Assembly: GCA_964560425.1 (NCBI GenBank)
Contig: CAZLLE010000048.1
Span: forward strand, 1-24,815
DNA from: CAZLLE01 sp964560425
Lineage (GTDB): Bacteria; Campylobacterota; Campylobacteria; Campylobacterales; QNZT01
Length of the DNA stretch: 24,815 nt
Direction of reading: 5' to 3'
Position numbers and translations under genes: made by a program. The notes beneath the pieces were generated by a model. It made no database searches, was not told the origin of the DNA, and saw only the letters and a list, made by a program, of their open reading frames with translations. The stretch's first letter is position 1. Every line of letters starts with the position of its first letter. Positions 7,875 through 15,496 of this stretch are shown here, piece after piece.

Positions 7875-7967
7875 AAAGGAGCAATCATCACTTTTGTAAT
7901 TATTCACACAATCCATCTTCTATCAGTTCTTGTATATGGAGGATTTTTATTTACAGACAATCTTTTC
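7875..7967 (+). other. Probable true 5' part of the CopD-like gene, lacking a standard start codon
   Basis: The frame of the following gene is open upstream of its first ATG and encodes a convincing first membrane helix (TFVIIHTIHLLSVLVYGGF). A strong ribosome-binding site, AAAAGGAG (7874-7881), stands 5 bases before ATC (7887), where ATG would be expected. No ATG, GTG or TTG occurs in frame from the upstream stop (7857) to 7968. The start was either mutated from ATG to ATC or translation uses a rare ATC start. Confidence 0.7.
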
Positions 7968-8303
7968 ATGTCAAAAATGTCTCAATCACTAGATGCAGAT
8001 GAGTCAAAAAAAGCTAGAGAAGCGATCATGATGCATGTAAGGAAAGTTGTACCATATAGCCTATTTGTAGTGGTAGGTACAGGTATCTATATGTTTCCAA
8101 AAGTATTTGGAGAGATAAGCGACGATGGACTTACTTCATTTCAGATACTTCTACTTATAAAGGCGTTTTTTGGACTTTGGTTGGGTATTAGAGGATTTAA
8201 TCAAAAAGTTTTCAAAATTGATCCATGGTTATTTACAAGTCATAAATTTCCATTTTATGTAGTAATTCTTATTGTTATAATTTCTCAATTTATGTATCTT
8301 TAA
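7968..8303 (+). CDS. CopD-like membrane protein (5' end irregular)
   Basis: Small integral membrane protein, 111 residues from the first available ATG and about 139 if the upstream helix is included. From 7968 it has three more hydrophobic segments: VVPYSLFVVVGTGIYMF, FQILLLIKAFFGLWLGI, and the C-terminal FPFYVVILIVIISQFMYL. With the upstream helix this gives four membrane helices, like the small CopD-type proteins common in Campylobacterota, whose function is not established. No Shine-Dalgarno precedes the 7968 ATG; the good one lies before the upstream extension. This gene may therefore be untranslated, truncated, or started at a non-standard codon. It ends 17 bases from the convergent arsC. 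Confidence 0.6.
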   Translation: MSKMSQSLDADESKKAREAIMMHVRKVVPYSLFVVVGTGIYMFPKVFGEISDDGLTSFQILLLIKAFFGLWLGIRGFNQKVFKIDPWLFTSHKFPFYVVILIVIISQFMYL

Positions 8304-8322
8304 GATAGCAAAACGCTATCTT
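8302..8322. terminator. Bidirectional hairpin between convergent genes
   Basis: AAGATAGC (8302-8309) pairs perfectly with GCTATCTT (8315-8322) over 8 bp with a 5-base loop. It fills the gap between the CopD-like gene and arsC and overlaps both stop codons. There is no clear T-run on either side, so it is a weak terminator or an mRNA 3' end protector. Confidence 0.55.
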
Positions 8323-8983
8323 ATTGATTTAACACCTTTGATTTGGCAAGAGCCTCTTCAATCTCCTCTTTTTTGATATCACCAGTAAGATCCAGCTTTA
8401 CATCTCCATCATCTCCAGAGACTTCCATATTTTGAATCTTCTTTTTGGTCTCATCACTCATACATTCACACTCACCTGTAGCACAGTTTTCTACCATTTT
8501 GACAATATTTTGTTTTTTCACTGCACCAGTAAATGCTATTTTCACGCCACTTGAAGTTAAATTTACACTCTTTTTCATATCACCAAATAGATTTTTTTTA
8601 ATCATAGGTAATAACCCCTCTTTGATACGATGAAATATCTTTTCAAACTCCTCATAAGGCTTTCCAGCAGGATCTTCAAATTCAACATGAATAGTTTTTA
8701 CTTTTTTAGGAAAAGATGGACATGTCTCTTTTGCATTATCACAAACAGTCACAATAAGATCAAATTTTCTATGTATTACTTTATCAATAGTCTTTGAGTG
8801 GTATTCAGGATTCCATATACCATTAGCTTCTAAAACTTTATGAGCACTAGGGTTTACCTCTCCTGTAGCTTCAACTCCAGAACTCTCTGCACTAACACCA
8901 TCTAAATAGCTATTAATCAAAGCCTCTGCAATAATTGACCTACAACTATTCCCTGTACATAAAATTAATACTTTTTTTTCCAT
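8321..8983 (-). CDS. arsC: Arsenate reductase (thioredoxin-type) with a C-terminal extra domain
   Basis: Residues 1-135 are a low-molecular-weight-phosphatase-fold ArsC. The P-loop C9-TGNSC-R15, the redox cysteines C81 and C88, and the acid D104 in EDPAGK line up with C10, C82, C89 and D105 of S. aureus ArsC, so it should reduce arsenate to arsenite with thioredoxin. Usual proteins end near 130-140 residues; this one runs to 220. The extra part contains two similar beta-alpha units, VKIAFTGAVKKQNIVKM (147-163) and VKLDLTGDIKKEEIEEAL (195-212), separated by a cysteine cluster (C167, C172, C174). The start has a GAGGGAG site. No ars regulator or efflux gene is adjacent. Confidence 0.9.
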   Translation of the reverse strand: MEKKVLILCTGNSCRSIIAEALINSYLDGVSAESSGVEATGEVNPSAHKVLEANGIWNPEYHSKTIDKVIHRKFDLIVTVCDNAKETCPSFPKKVKTIHVEFEDPAGKPYEEFEKIFHRIKEGLLPMIKKNLFGDMKKSVNLTSSGVKIAFTGAVKKQNIVKMVENCATGECECMSDETKKKIQNMEVSGDDGDVKLDLTGDIKKEEIEEALAKSKVLNQ

Positions 8984-9020
8984 ATTCTACTCCCTCTTCA
9001 AACATAATTTTTTCTTATCA

Positions 9021-9029
9021 TGTTATAAT
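9021..9029 (+). promoter_or_regulatory. Extended -10 promoter of the bat operon, leaderless geometry
   Basis: TGTTATAAT is a perfect extended -10. Its last base is 6 bases before the batA ATG at 9036, so transcription would begin at or next to the A of the start codon. No Shine-Dalgarno precedes the ATG (ATTACCCC), which suits a leaderless mRNA. The -35 region is poor. The divergent arsC starts 53 bases away. Confidence 0.5.
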
Positions 9030-9035
9030 TACCCC

Positions 9036-9932
9036 ATGAACATCGACTTACAACACCCATTTGCACTAATATTACTTGTAATAATACCATGTTTTATCTA
9101 CTGTGTGAAAAAAAGTGCCACATGTTATCTTCCAAAACTCACTTGGATTCCTAAAAGAGGTAAATTTATAAATTTAAATCTTATTCTTAAGATATTAATC
9201 TTTTCACTTTTTGTAATATCTCTTGCTAATCCTTTTAGTTATAGCTCTATTGCTCCATCAAATAGATTTGGAAAAGATATTGTTTTGGCACTAGATACTA
9301 GTGGATCAATGAATGAATCAGGGTTTGATAGAAGTGACAAAAATAAGTTTGAACTTCTTCAAGAGATACTAAATGATTTTATAGATCAAAGAATCAATGA
9401 TAATATAGGTGTTGTTATTTTTGGTACATTTGCCTTTAGTGCATCTCCTATCACCTATGACAAAGAGAGTCTAAAGGAGCTTCTTTGGATGGTAGATGTG
9501 GGAATTGCTGGAGATAATACAGCCATTGGAGAAGGAATTGCTCAAAGTGTTCGTACTCTTAAATTTGGATCAGCAAAAGAGAAAATCATTATTTTGGTAA
9601 GTGATGGTTTTTCAAATGCAGGATCAATATCAATAGAAGATGCCCTCAAACTCTCTCACAAAGATAATATCAAGATTTATACTATTGGACTTGGCAAAAA
9701 GAGTGATTTTGATTATCCACTTATGCAAAGAATAGCTCATGAGAGTAAAGCAGAGAGTTTTGCAGTAAACTCAACAAAAGAGCTAAAAGAGGTTTACCAA
9801 AAAATAAACTCTCTTGAATCTACACCTATTAGATCAGAACAGTACATGAATAAAAAAGCCCTTTTTACTTATCCTTTAGGAGTAGCTACAATGCTATTTA
9901 TTTGGTTACTTTATAGAAGGAAGATTATTTGA
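9036..9932 (+). CDS. batA: BatA-type VWA-domain membrane protein
   Basis: A 298-residue protein with the BatA layout: two N-terminal membrane helices (about 9-24 and 48-65), a von Willebrand factor A domain (80-265), and a C-terminal helix (274-294) followed by a basic end. The metal-ion-dependent adhesion site is intact: DTSGS at 87-91, the Thr in GDNTAIGEG, and the Asp in LVSDGF. Bat proteins form a membrane/periplasmic complex linked to stress tolerance (Bacteroides aerotolerance; Leptospira, Francisella), with unclear biochemical function. It is the first of four overlapping genes; its stop overlaps the TTG start of batB. Translation probably starts on a leaderless transcript. Confidence 0.9.
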   Translation: MNIDLQHPFALILLVIIPCFIYCVKKSATCYLPKLTWIPKRGKFINLNLILKILIFSLFVISLANPFSYSSIAPSNRFGKDIVLALDTSGSMNESGFDRSDKNKFELLQEILNDFIDQRINDNIGVVIFGTFAFSASPITYDKESLKELLWMVDVGIAGDNTAIGEGIAQSVRTLKFGSAKEKIIILVSDGFSNAGSISIEDALKLSHKDNIKIYTIGLGKKSDFDYPLMQRIAHESKAESFAVNSTKELKEVYQKINSLESTPIRSEQYMNKKALFTYPLGVATMLFIWLLYRRKII

Positions 9933-11446
9933 GTTTTTTATATCCACAAGTTTTTATACTACTATTGCTACTTTTTTGGCTCAAAAGAGATAATGATATC
10001 AAGAGGCAACAAAATTGTAAAATATCAAACCTCTCTAATAAAAAAATACTCTTAAGTAGCCTTATTTTTACAATCATAGCACTCTCTCGCCCAATATTTT
10101 TAGAGACAACTCAAAAAGAGCGAATCAAAGAGAGAGATATTATTATAGCACTAGATATATCCTACTCTATGAGAGCAGATGATATAAAACCAAATAGATT
10201 ATATAAGGCAAAAGAGGCAATAAAAAAGATTCTACTAGAGAATAAAAACAGCCGTTTTTCACTTTTTGCTTTCACCACTAATCCACTTATTTTATGCCCA
10301 CCTACTACAGATCACGATATTCTGATATCTGCTCTTGATTCACTCAATGAGGAGTTTATATTAACTCATGGGACAAGCCTAAAAAATCTATTAGACCACA
10401 TTGCAAAACTTAAACATAAAACAAAAAATCTACTTATATTTACAGATGGAGGAGATGAAAAAGATCTACTATCTCTAAAAGAGATTATAAAAAAGAGTGA
10501 AATTAACCTATTTATTGTAGGAGTAGCTACCCCAAACGGTACACTTCTTCATGATAAATATGGTGCAAATATCAAAGATGAAAAGGGACATATTGTTATC
10601 ACAAGATTAAATCCTATATTAAAAGAGTTGGGGGAGTATGTAGATATAGAGAATGTAAGTGATATTATCCAAAAAATAACTCATACAAACACTCAACAAA
10701 AAGAGAGAGTTACCACTTATGAGCTATTTTGGATACCACTAACTATTGCTATGATACTCTTTATATTTGCATTTGTCTCAATTCCAAAAAAACTGCTTCT
10801 TCTATTGCCATTTTTAAGCACCTCATCAAATGCTTATATATTTGATTGGTACTACATATCACAAGCAAAAAAGGCGACTATATCTCAAAATTACAAAGAA
10901 GCTATTATATCCTTACAAAAAGTAGAGCCAAGTACAATGCAACAGCTACATTTGGCTCATGCCTATTATAAAGAGGGTAAATATAACATGGCTCTAAATA
11001 TATGTAACAGACTCAAAACAAAAGATAAAAATATCAAAAAGACTACTCTTTTTATAAAAGCAAATACTCTAGCAAAAGTGGGTAATTTTGAGTCTGCTCG
11101 TACAAACTATCTAAAAGCACTAAATTTATCAAAGGATCAAGATATCTATCATAATTTAGCCATTGTATTGAAAAAAATAAAAGATAAAAAACAGGCTCTT
11201 CCAAACCCATTTCAGAAAAAACTACACAAAATGGAGAAAAAAACAGCCTCCAAAGATAACAGCGACAATAGATCAAGCAGTAAAACAAGCAATCTAAGTG
11301 GTCAATCTTCACAAGGATTATCAAGTAACAAAAAAAATAGGCAAGATCAAAAAAGTGGAGCATCTAGCTCTCTTTCTCACCCAATTAGTTATAAAGCCTA
11401 TTCACTCATAAATAAAGGATATATACATGAAAAAAATCCTTGGTAG
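9929..11446 (+). CDS. batB: BatB VWA protein fused to BatC-like TPR region
   Basis: A 505-residue protein. Two membrane helices (about 4-17, 40-53) precede a VWA domain (68-255) with the MIDAS sequence DISYS (76-80) and the LIFTDGGDE segment. After another pair of hydrophobic segments (about 267-300) come degenerate TPR helices (about 310-420) and a Ser/Lys/Asn-rich disordered stretch. It ends in SLINKGYIHEKNPW, a C-terminal signature I associate with BatC/BatB-TPR proteins. It thus joins BatB and BatC in one chain. The TTG start overlaps the batA stop (TTGA) and has GAAGGAAG before it. The last 20 bases overlap batD. Confidence 0.88.
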   Translation: MSFLYPQVFILLLLLFWLKRDNDIKRQQNCKISNLSNKKILLSSLIFTIIALSRPIFLETTQKERIKERDIIIALDISYSMRADDIKPNRLYKAKEAIKKILLENKNSRFSLFAFTTNPLILCPPTTDHDILISALDSLNEEFILTHGTSLKNLLDHIAKLKHKTKNLLIFTDGGDEKDLLSLKEIIKKSEINLFIVGVATPNGTLLHDKYGANIKDEKGHIVITRLNPILKELGEYVDIENVSDIIQKITHTNTQQKERVTTYELFWIPLTIAMILFIFAFVSIPKKLLLLLPFLSTSSNAYIFDWYYISQAKKATISQNYKEAIISLQKVEPSTMQQLHLAHAYYKEGKYNMALNICNRLKTKDKNIKKTTLFIKANTLAKVGNFESARTNYLKALNLSKDQDIYHNLAIVLKKIKDKKQALPNPFQKKLHKMEKKTASKDNSDNRSSSKTSNLSGQSSQGLSSNKKNRQDQKSGASSSLSHPISYKAYSLINKGYIHEKNPW

Positions 11447-12533
11447 TCTTCTACTAATATTTTTCTATCTACAAGCATCACAACTACAAACGCATGAGAT
11501 TAATATCTCAACATACAAACCTTATATAAAAGAGGGTGTCAAAATAACCACTACAATTATTCAAAAAGATACTACTCAAACTATGTTTTTTGAATTTACT
11601 CCAAAAAAAAGTAACGATTATGATTTGATACTACTAAAAGAGGGAGATATTCCACTCTCAAACATGAAAAAAAAGAGTTATTTTGAATATATTCTCTATC
11701 CTCTACATGAAGGCAATATAACTATAGAGTTTGATCTAATTGTAAAACAAGCTACAGATGAAGATATGAGAAGCTCTTTTACTATCGGTCAATATAAAAC
11801 ATCCTCCCTACGAACTACCGATACAAAAATAGATGTAGATCCAATTACCATAGAGGTCAAATCAACACCTCAAAAAGTAGATCTCATTGGTGATTATAAA
11901 CTCCATTTCAATATTGATAAAGAGGAGATAACATCAACACAACAAGTAGATATCTCTTATCATATAAGTGGTGAAGGCTATCCAAAAGTAGAGATGCCAA
12001 AACTACTCTCAAAGATAAAAGATGTTCACTATTTTGAAGATATTATCAATAACTCAACCCCAACTAATCTAGATATATCATATAACTATGCCATTATAAG
12101 CCAAAAAGATTTTGAAATTCCACCTATAAATATAAGATGTTTTGACCCAAAAAAAGAGAGACTATATAATCTCACAACAGATACAAAAAATATAAAAGTT
12201 CAAAAGATAGATATAGAAAAGATAGTTGATAAAGAGGATAGTTACCCAGAAAATAAATTTGAGTGGAGAGATTTAATACCTTATTTTAATTGTATTTTGA
12301 TATTTTTTGCAGGTTTCATCTCCAAAGATATCATAAATAGATATAAAAAACCCTCTTCCAAACCAAACAATTTAGAAGAGGCTATAAACAAAACCAAAAC
12401 AACAAAAGAGCTTTTACAACTACTTCTATCAAAAACTGATCCAAAGTTTGAAAAATATATTGATAAATTATATAAAAATAGAGATATCTCTCTCTCAAAA
12501 ATAAAAAAAGAGATCTTAAATGAAAACGCTTAA
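11427..12533 (+). CDS. batD: BatD-like protein
   Basis: A 368-residue protein: signal peptide (1-17, ending LQAS), a long beta-rich periplasmic part (about 20-275) with at least two immunoglobulin-like repeats (the second near VDLIGDYKLHFNIDKEEI), one membrane helix (about 284-301), and a charged helical cytoplasmic tail of ~65 residues. This is the BatD (oxygen tolerance protein) organisation. BatD is thought to work with BatA/BatB on the periplasmic face. The ATG lies inside the batB end with ATAAAGGAT as ribosome-binding site; 14 bases overlap the next gene. Confidence 0.82.
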   Translation: MKKILGSLLLIFFYLQASQLQTHEINISTYKPYIKEGVKITTTIIQKDTTQTMFFEFTPKKSNDYDLILLKEGDIPLSNMKKKSYFEYILYPLHEGNITIEFDLIVKQATDEDMRSSFTIGQYKTSSLRTTDTKIDVDPITIEVKSTPQKVDLIGDYKLHFNIDKEEITSTQQVDISYHISGEGYPKVEMPKLLSKIKDVHYFEDIINNSTPTNLDISYNYAIISQKDFEIPPINIRCFDPKKERLYNLTTDTKNIKVQKIDIEKIVDKEDSYPENKFEWRDLIPYFNCILIFFAGFISKDIINRYKKPSSKPNNLEEAINKTKTTKELLQLLLSKTDPKFEKYIDKLYKNRDISLSKIKKEILNENA

Positions 12534-13338
12534 AACAGTTCTACTAAAAACAAAAAAGAGAATTTTTAGTGAACTTAGTGGAAATAATATATCAAGACTC
12601 AAAGGAGAGGGGAGTGACTTTGAGGAGATTAGAGCCTATATTCATGGAGATGATAGACGAAAGATAGATTGGAAAAATAGTGCCAAAATGCAATCTTTGT
12701 ATGTGAGAGTCTACAACGAAACTAGAGAGATAAATGTAGTCATAGCTTCACTTCTCAATGGAAATCTTGAATTTGGAACACAAAAAAAGAAAAAAGATCT
12801 ACTTATAGAGATATGTGCAATTTTAGGATACTCCACAATCAAAAATGGTGATATCTTTAGAGGAGCGACTCTAAGCATAGATAAAAAACAGATCAACTCC
12901 TCAAGTAAAAAAATTTTTCTACTAGAAGAGTATCTAAATATATTATCATCTCAAAACTTACTAAATTTAAAATCTGATTTTACAAATGATATAAACTATC
13001 TCAAAAAATATATCAAAAAAAAATCTCTACTCTTTATAATAAGTGATTTTTTGGATGAGATAGATCTTTCAACTCTCTCAAAAAAGCATGAGATTGTAGT
13101 AATAGTAGTTCGAGACAAATTTGAGGAGAGTCCAATTTTGGAAGGAGAGATAAACCTAATAGACCCAGAGAGTGGCGAGGAGATCGAAACCTACCTTACT
13201 AAAAATATGCTAAAACAGTATAAAAGAGAATATATCAAAAATGATAATAAACTTTTTACACACTTAAATCATTTGGGAATTAGTTATACTAAAATTTACA
13301 CCAATGAAGATCCATTTACCAAATTAATGAAAATTTGA
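12520..13338 (+). CDS. DUF58 family protein
   Basis: A 272-residue cytoplasmic protein with the DUF58 signature at residues 29-64: the stretch GEGSDFEEIRAYIHGDDRRK, then IDWKNSAK and YVRVY. The region after it has a degenerate VWA-like fold (FIISDFLDEID near the middle), as usual for DUF58. DUF58 proteins normally accompany a MoxR AAA ATPase and Bat proteins; here the gene is last in the bat operon and no MoxR gene is in the window. The overlap with batD by 14 bases supports translational coupling. The role is probably adaptor or client of the MoxR chaperone, inferred from the family. Confidence 0.88.
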   Translation: MKTLKTVLLKTKKRIFSELSGNNISRLKGEGSDFEEIRAYIHGDDRRKIDWKNSAKMQSLYVRVYNETREINVVIASLLNGNLEFGTQKKKKDLLIEICAILGYSTIKNGDIFRGATLSIDKKQINSSSKKIFLLEEYLNILSSQNLLNLKSDFTNDINYLKKYIKKKSLLFIISDFLDEIDLSTLSKKHEIVVIVVRDKFEESPILEGEINLIDPESGEEIETYLTKNMLKQYKREYIKNDNKLFTHLNHLGISYTKIYTNEDPFTKLMKI

Positions 13339-13365
13339 AATATAGATACTAATAGTATATTTTAG

Positions 13366-13394
13366 TTAACTTATTATTTTAATTAAAGTAAAAT
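13366..13394 (+). promoter_or_regulatory. Sigma-70-type promoter for the DUF6394/K+ channel operon
   Basis: TTAACT (13366-13371), a 17-base spacer and TAAAAT (13389-13394) make a good -35/-10 pair. A leader of about 26 bases follows, with AAGGAG (13414-13419) seven bases before the ATG. Confidence 0.6.
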
Positions 13395-13426
13395 GCTAAT
13401 CACAATCCTAATTAAGGAGTTTTTGA

Positions 13427-13807
13427 ATGAATCTTCATAAAGTTATCTCTGGTTTCTTTTTTATTCTTGCTATGACACTAAATTTTGGCTTTTTTTATGG
13501 TAATCCAGAAGTTTTGGCAGAACATAGTAAATATGAGCTTTTTGTAGCAATTGTAGTAAATCTAATTGCAACAATTTTAAAATTTGGGGACAAAACCCAA
13601 GTTGGTTCTGTATTACTAGCCACAAGCTTAGTTGCTGATATACAACTTATCGCATCCGCATCTGTATGGACTATAGCTCTATATGGTACAAATACACTTG
13701 ATATGGAAGCATCTACGGCTATAATATCACTCTCAGGAGGAGCTTTACTAGCAAATATTACCTCTGTTGTGATTTTTGTCGGAGATACTTTAAAATCAAA
13801 GAGATAA
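13427..13807 (+). CDS. DUF6394 family membrane protein
   Basis: A 126-residue integral membrane protein with four predicted helices: about 5-25, 38-53, 60-80 and 95-118. The acidic and polar residues between them are few (GNPEVLAEHSKYEL, KFGDKT). It resembles the DUF6394 proteins that precede RCK-domain potassium channels in Campylobacterota. The strong AAGGAG site and its own promoter make it the first gene of a two-gene operon; the channel gene starts 6 bases after its stop. I infer a channel accessory or subunit, but no function is established. Confidence 0.82.
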   Translation: MNLHKVISGFFFILAMTLNFGFFYGNPEVLAEHSKYELFVAIVVNLIATILKFGDKTQVGSVLLATSLVADIQLIASASVWTIALYGTNTLDMEASTAIISLSGGALLANITSVVIFVGDTLKSKR

Positions 13808-13813
13808 TTTTAT

Positions 13814-15496
13814 ATGCAAACTCATGCTAGTTGGATAATTATACGACGACTTCGTATGCCTCTTATTGTCATAATTGTTACATTTGCTATATCTATTTTA
13901 GGGATGATGGTAATACCTGGTGTTGATAGTGATGGAAATATATATCATCTGAATTTTTTTGATGCCTTCTATTTTGTAAGTTATATGGCTTCAACCATAG
14001 GTTTTGGAGAGTCTCCTTATGATTTTACATATCCTCAAAAATTGTGGGTATCTTTCTCTATTTATCTAACTGTTCTTGGTTGGTTTTATGGTATTGGTAC
14101 GATTGTAGCACTTATACAAGATAAAATACTCTCTGTAGAAATTGAGCGTGCAAAGTTTATAAAAGATATAAAAAATCTAAACGAACCTTTTATACTTATA
14201 TTTGGATACAACAATGTAACAAAAAATCTTATCCTAAGACTAAGCAAAATACCAAAAAGAATGGTAGTTATGGATAAGAGTGAAGCAAAAATTGACGCTT
14301 TAAATCTGGAAAATTACCACCCTCATATACCCGCTTTTCATGGTGATCTTTTGGATGTTGAATTTTTGGAGATGGCAGGAGTACAATCTCCAATGTGTGA
14401 AAGCATAGTAATAGTATTTGAAAAAGAGAATAAAAATACCAAAATAGCTATGATGTGCAAATATCTAAACCCAAAAGCCAAAATAATAGTTCGCTCCAAT
14501 ACAAAACGAAATAGTGACTATCTACACACAATAGAGATTGATCACATTGAAAATCCCTTTAAAGTGATATCAAATAGATTATATTTAGCTCTAAAAGCAC
14601 CTCATCTTTGGATGTTGGAAATGTGGGTTCATGGACACCCTTTAAGAATAGATAAGCAAGAGAAAATACCACTTGGCAAATTTGTGATTTTTGGTTATGG
14701 AAGAATGGGAAGAGCATTGGAAGATGGACTAAGTAAAGCGGGGATGGAGTACTCATTTATAGATGCTAGTGAACTCTTCTCTAGTTCAAATAAACTAGAA
14801 CATATTTTTAGTGAAGAGTCACTAGAGAGTAAACTTCTAGAAGCAGGCATAGATAAAGCTACTGTTATTGTAGCAGGTACTAGAGATGATATGGTAAATT
14901 TAGCAGTTATTATGCTCTCTAAAAAATATAATCCAAATATATATACAATAGCAAGAGAGAATGATCTAACAGACCTTAGCGTATTTAAGGCTGCCAAAAT
15001 TGATAGAAACTATGTACTAGAGGAGATTGTCGCAAATAAAACATATAATTACCTTGCTATGCCTTTAGCAAATGCCTTCATAACCCAACTCAATAACCGT
15101 GATAATGAGTGGGGTAAAAAAATAGTAAATAAGATAATAAATAAAATGGGAATAGCTCCACACCTATGTGAAATGTCTGCAACTCCAAAACAGGCAATTG
15201 CACTCTACAATGAGTTGGAGAAAGGGAGAAAAATTCCTCTTAGTATATTAAAAAGATCTCGTGAAGATTATAAAAAAAATAATGCTGTAATATTTTTATT
15301 GGTTAAACGAAGAGGAGTTGTTAATCTTCTACCAGACGATGATTTTATAGTAGAAAAAAATGACGAATTTCTTGTAGTTTGTAATCATGAGAGTGAAGTT
15401 GATCTAGCATATATACTAAATAATTATTATGAATTTTACTATATCCTAAATGGCAAAGAGAAAATTAGTGGCATAATGTCTAAATTTGTTCATTAG
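13814..15496 (+). CDS. Potassium channel with two RCK (TrkA-N/TrkA-C) domains
   Basis: A 560-residue protein. Residues 15-105 form a two-helix pore module with selectivity filter T61-I-G-F-G-E66, a variant of TVGYGD. Then come two RCK modules. The first begins FILIFGYNNVTKNL (near 127), with a degenerate nucleotide-binding loop. The second begins FVIFGYGRMGRAL (near 290) and keeps the GxGxxG loop. A TrkA-C-like domain ends the chain (NLLPDDDFIVEKNDEFLVVC, about 500-525). Tandem RCKs in one chain suggest a tetrameric ligand-gated channel of MthK/BK type. Its last 17 bases overlap the convergent yheT-like gene. Confidence 0.9.
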   Translation: MQTHASWIIIRRLRMPLIVIIVTFAISILGMMVIPGVDSDGNIYHLNFFDAFYFVSYMASTIGFGESPYDFTYPQKLWVSFSIYLTVLGWFYGIGTIVALIQDKILSVEIERAKFIKDIKNLNEPFILIFGYNNVTKNLILRLSKIPKRMVVMDKSEAKIDALNLENYHPHIPAFHGDLLDVEFLEMAGVQSPMCESIVIVFEKENKNTKIAMMCKYLNPKAKIIVRSNTKRNSDYLHTIEIDHIENPFKVISNRLYLALKAPHLWMLEMWVHGHPLRIDKQEKIPLGKFVIFGYGRMGRALEDGLSKAGMEYSFIDASELFSSSNKLEHIFSEESLESKLLEAGIDKATVIVAGTRDDMVNLAVIMLSKKYNPNIYTIARENDLTDLSVFKAAKIDRNYVLEEIVANKTYNYLAMPLANAFITQLNNRDNEWGKKIVNKIINKMGIAPHLCEMSATPKQAIALYNELEKGRKIPLSILKRSREDYKKNNAVIFLLVKRRGVVNLLPDDDFIVEKNDEFLVVCNHESEVDLAYILNNYYEFYYILNGKEKISGIMSKFVH

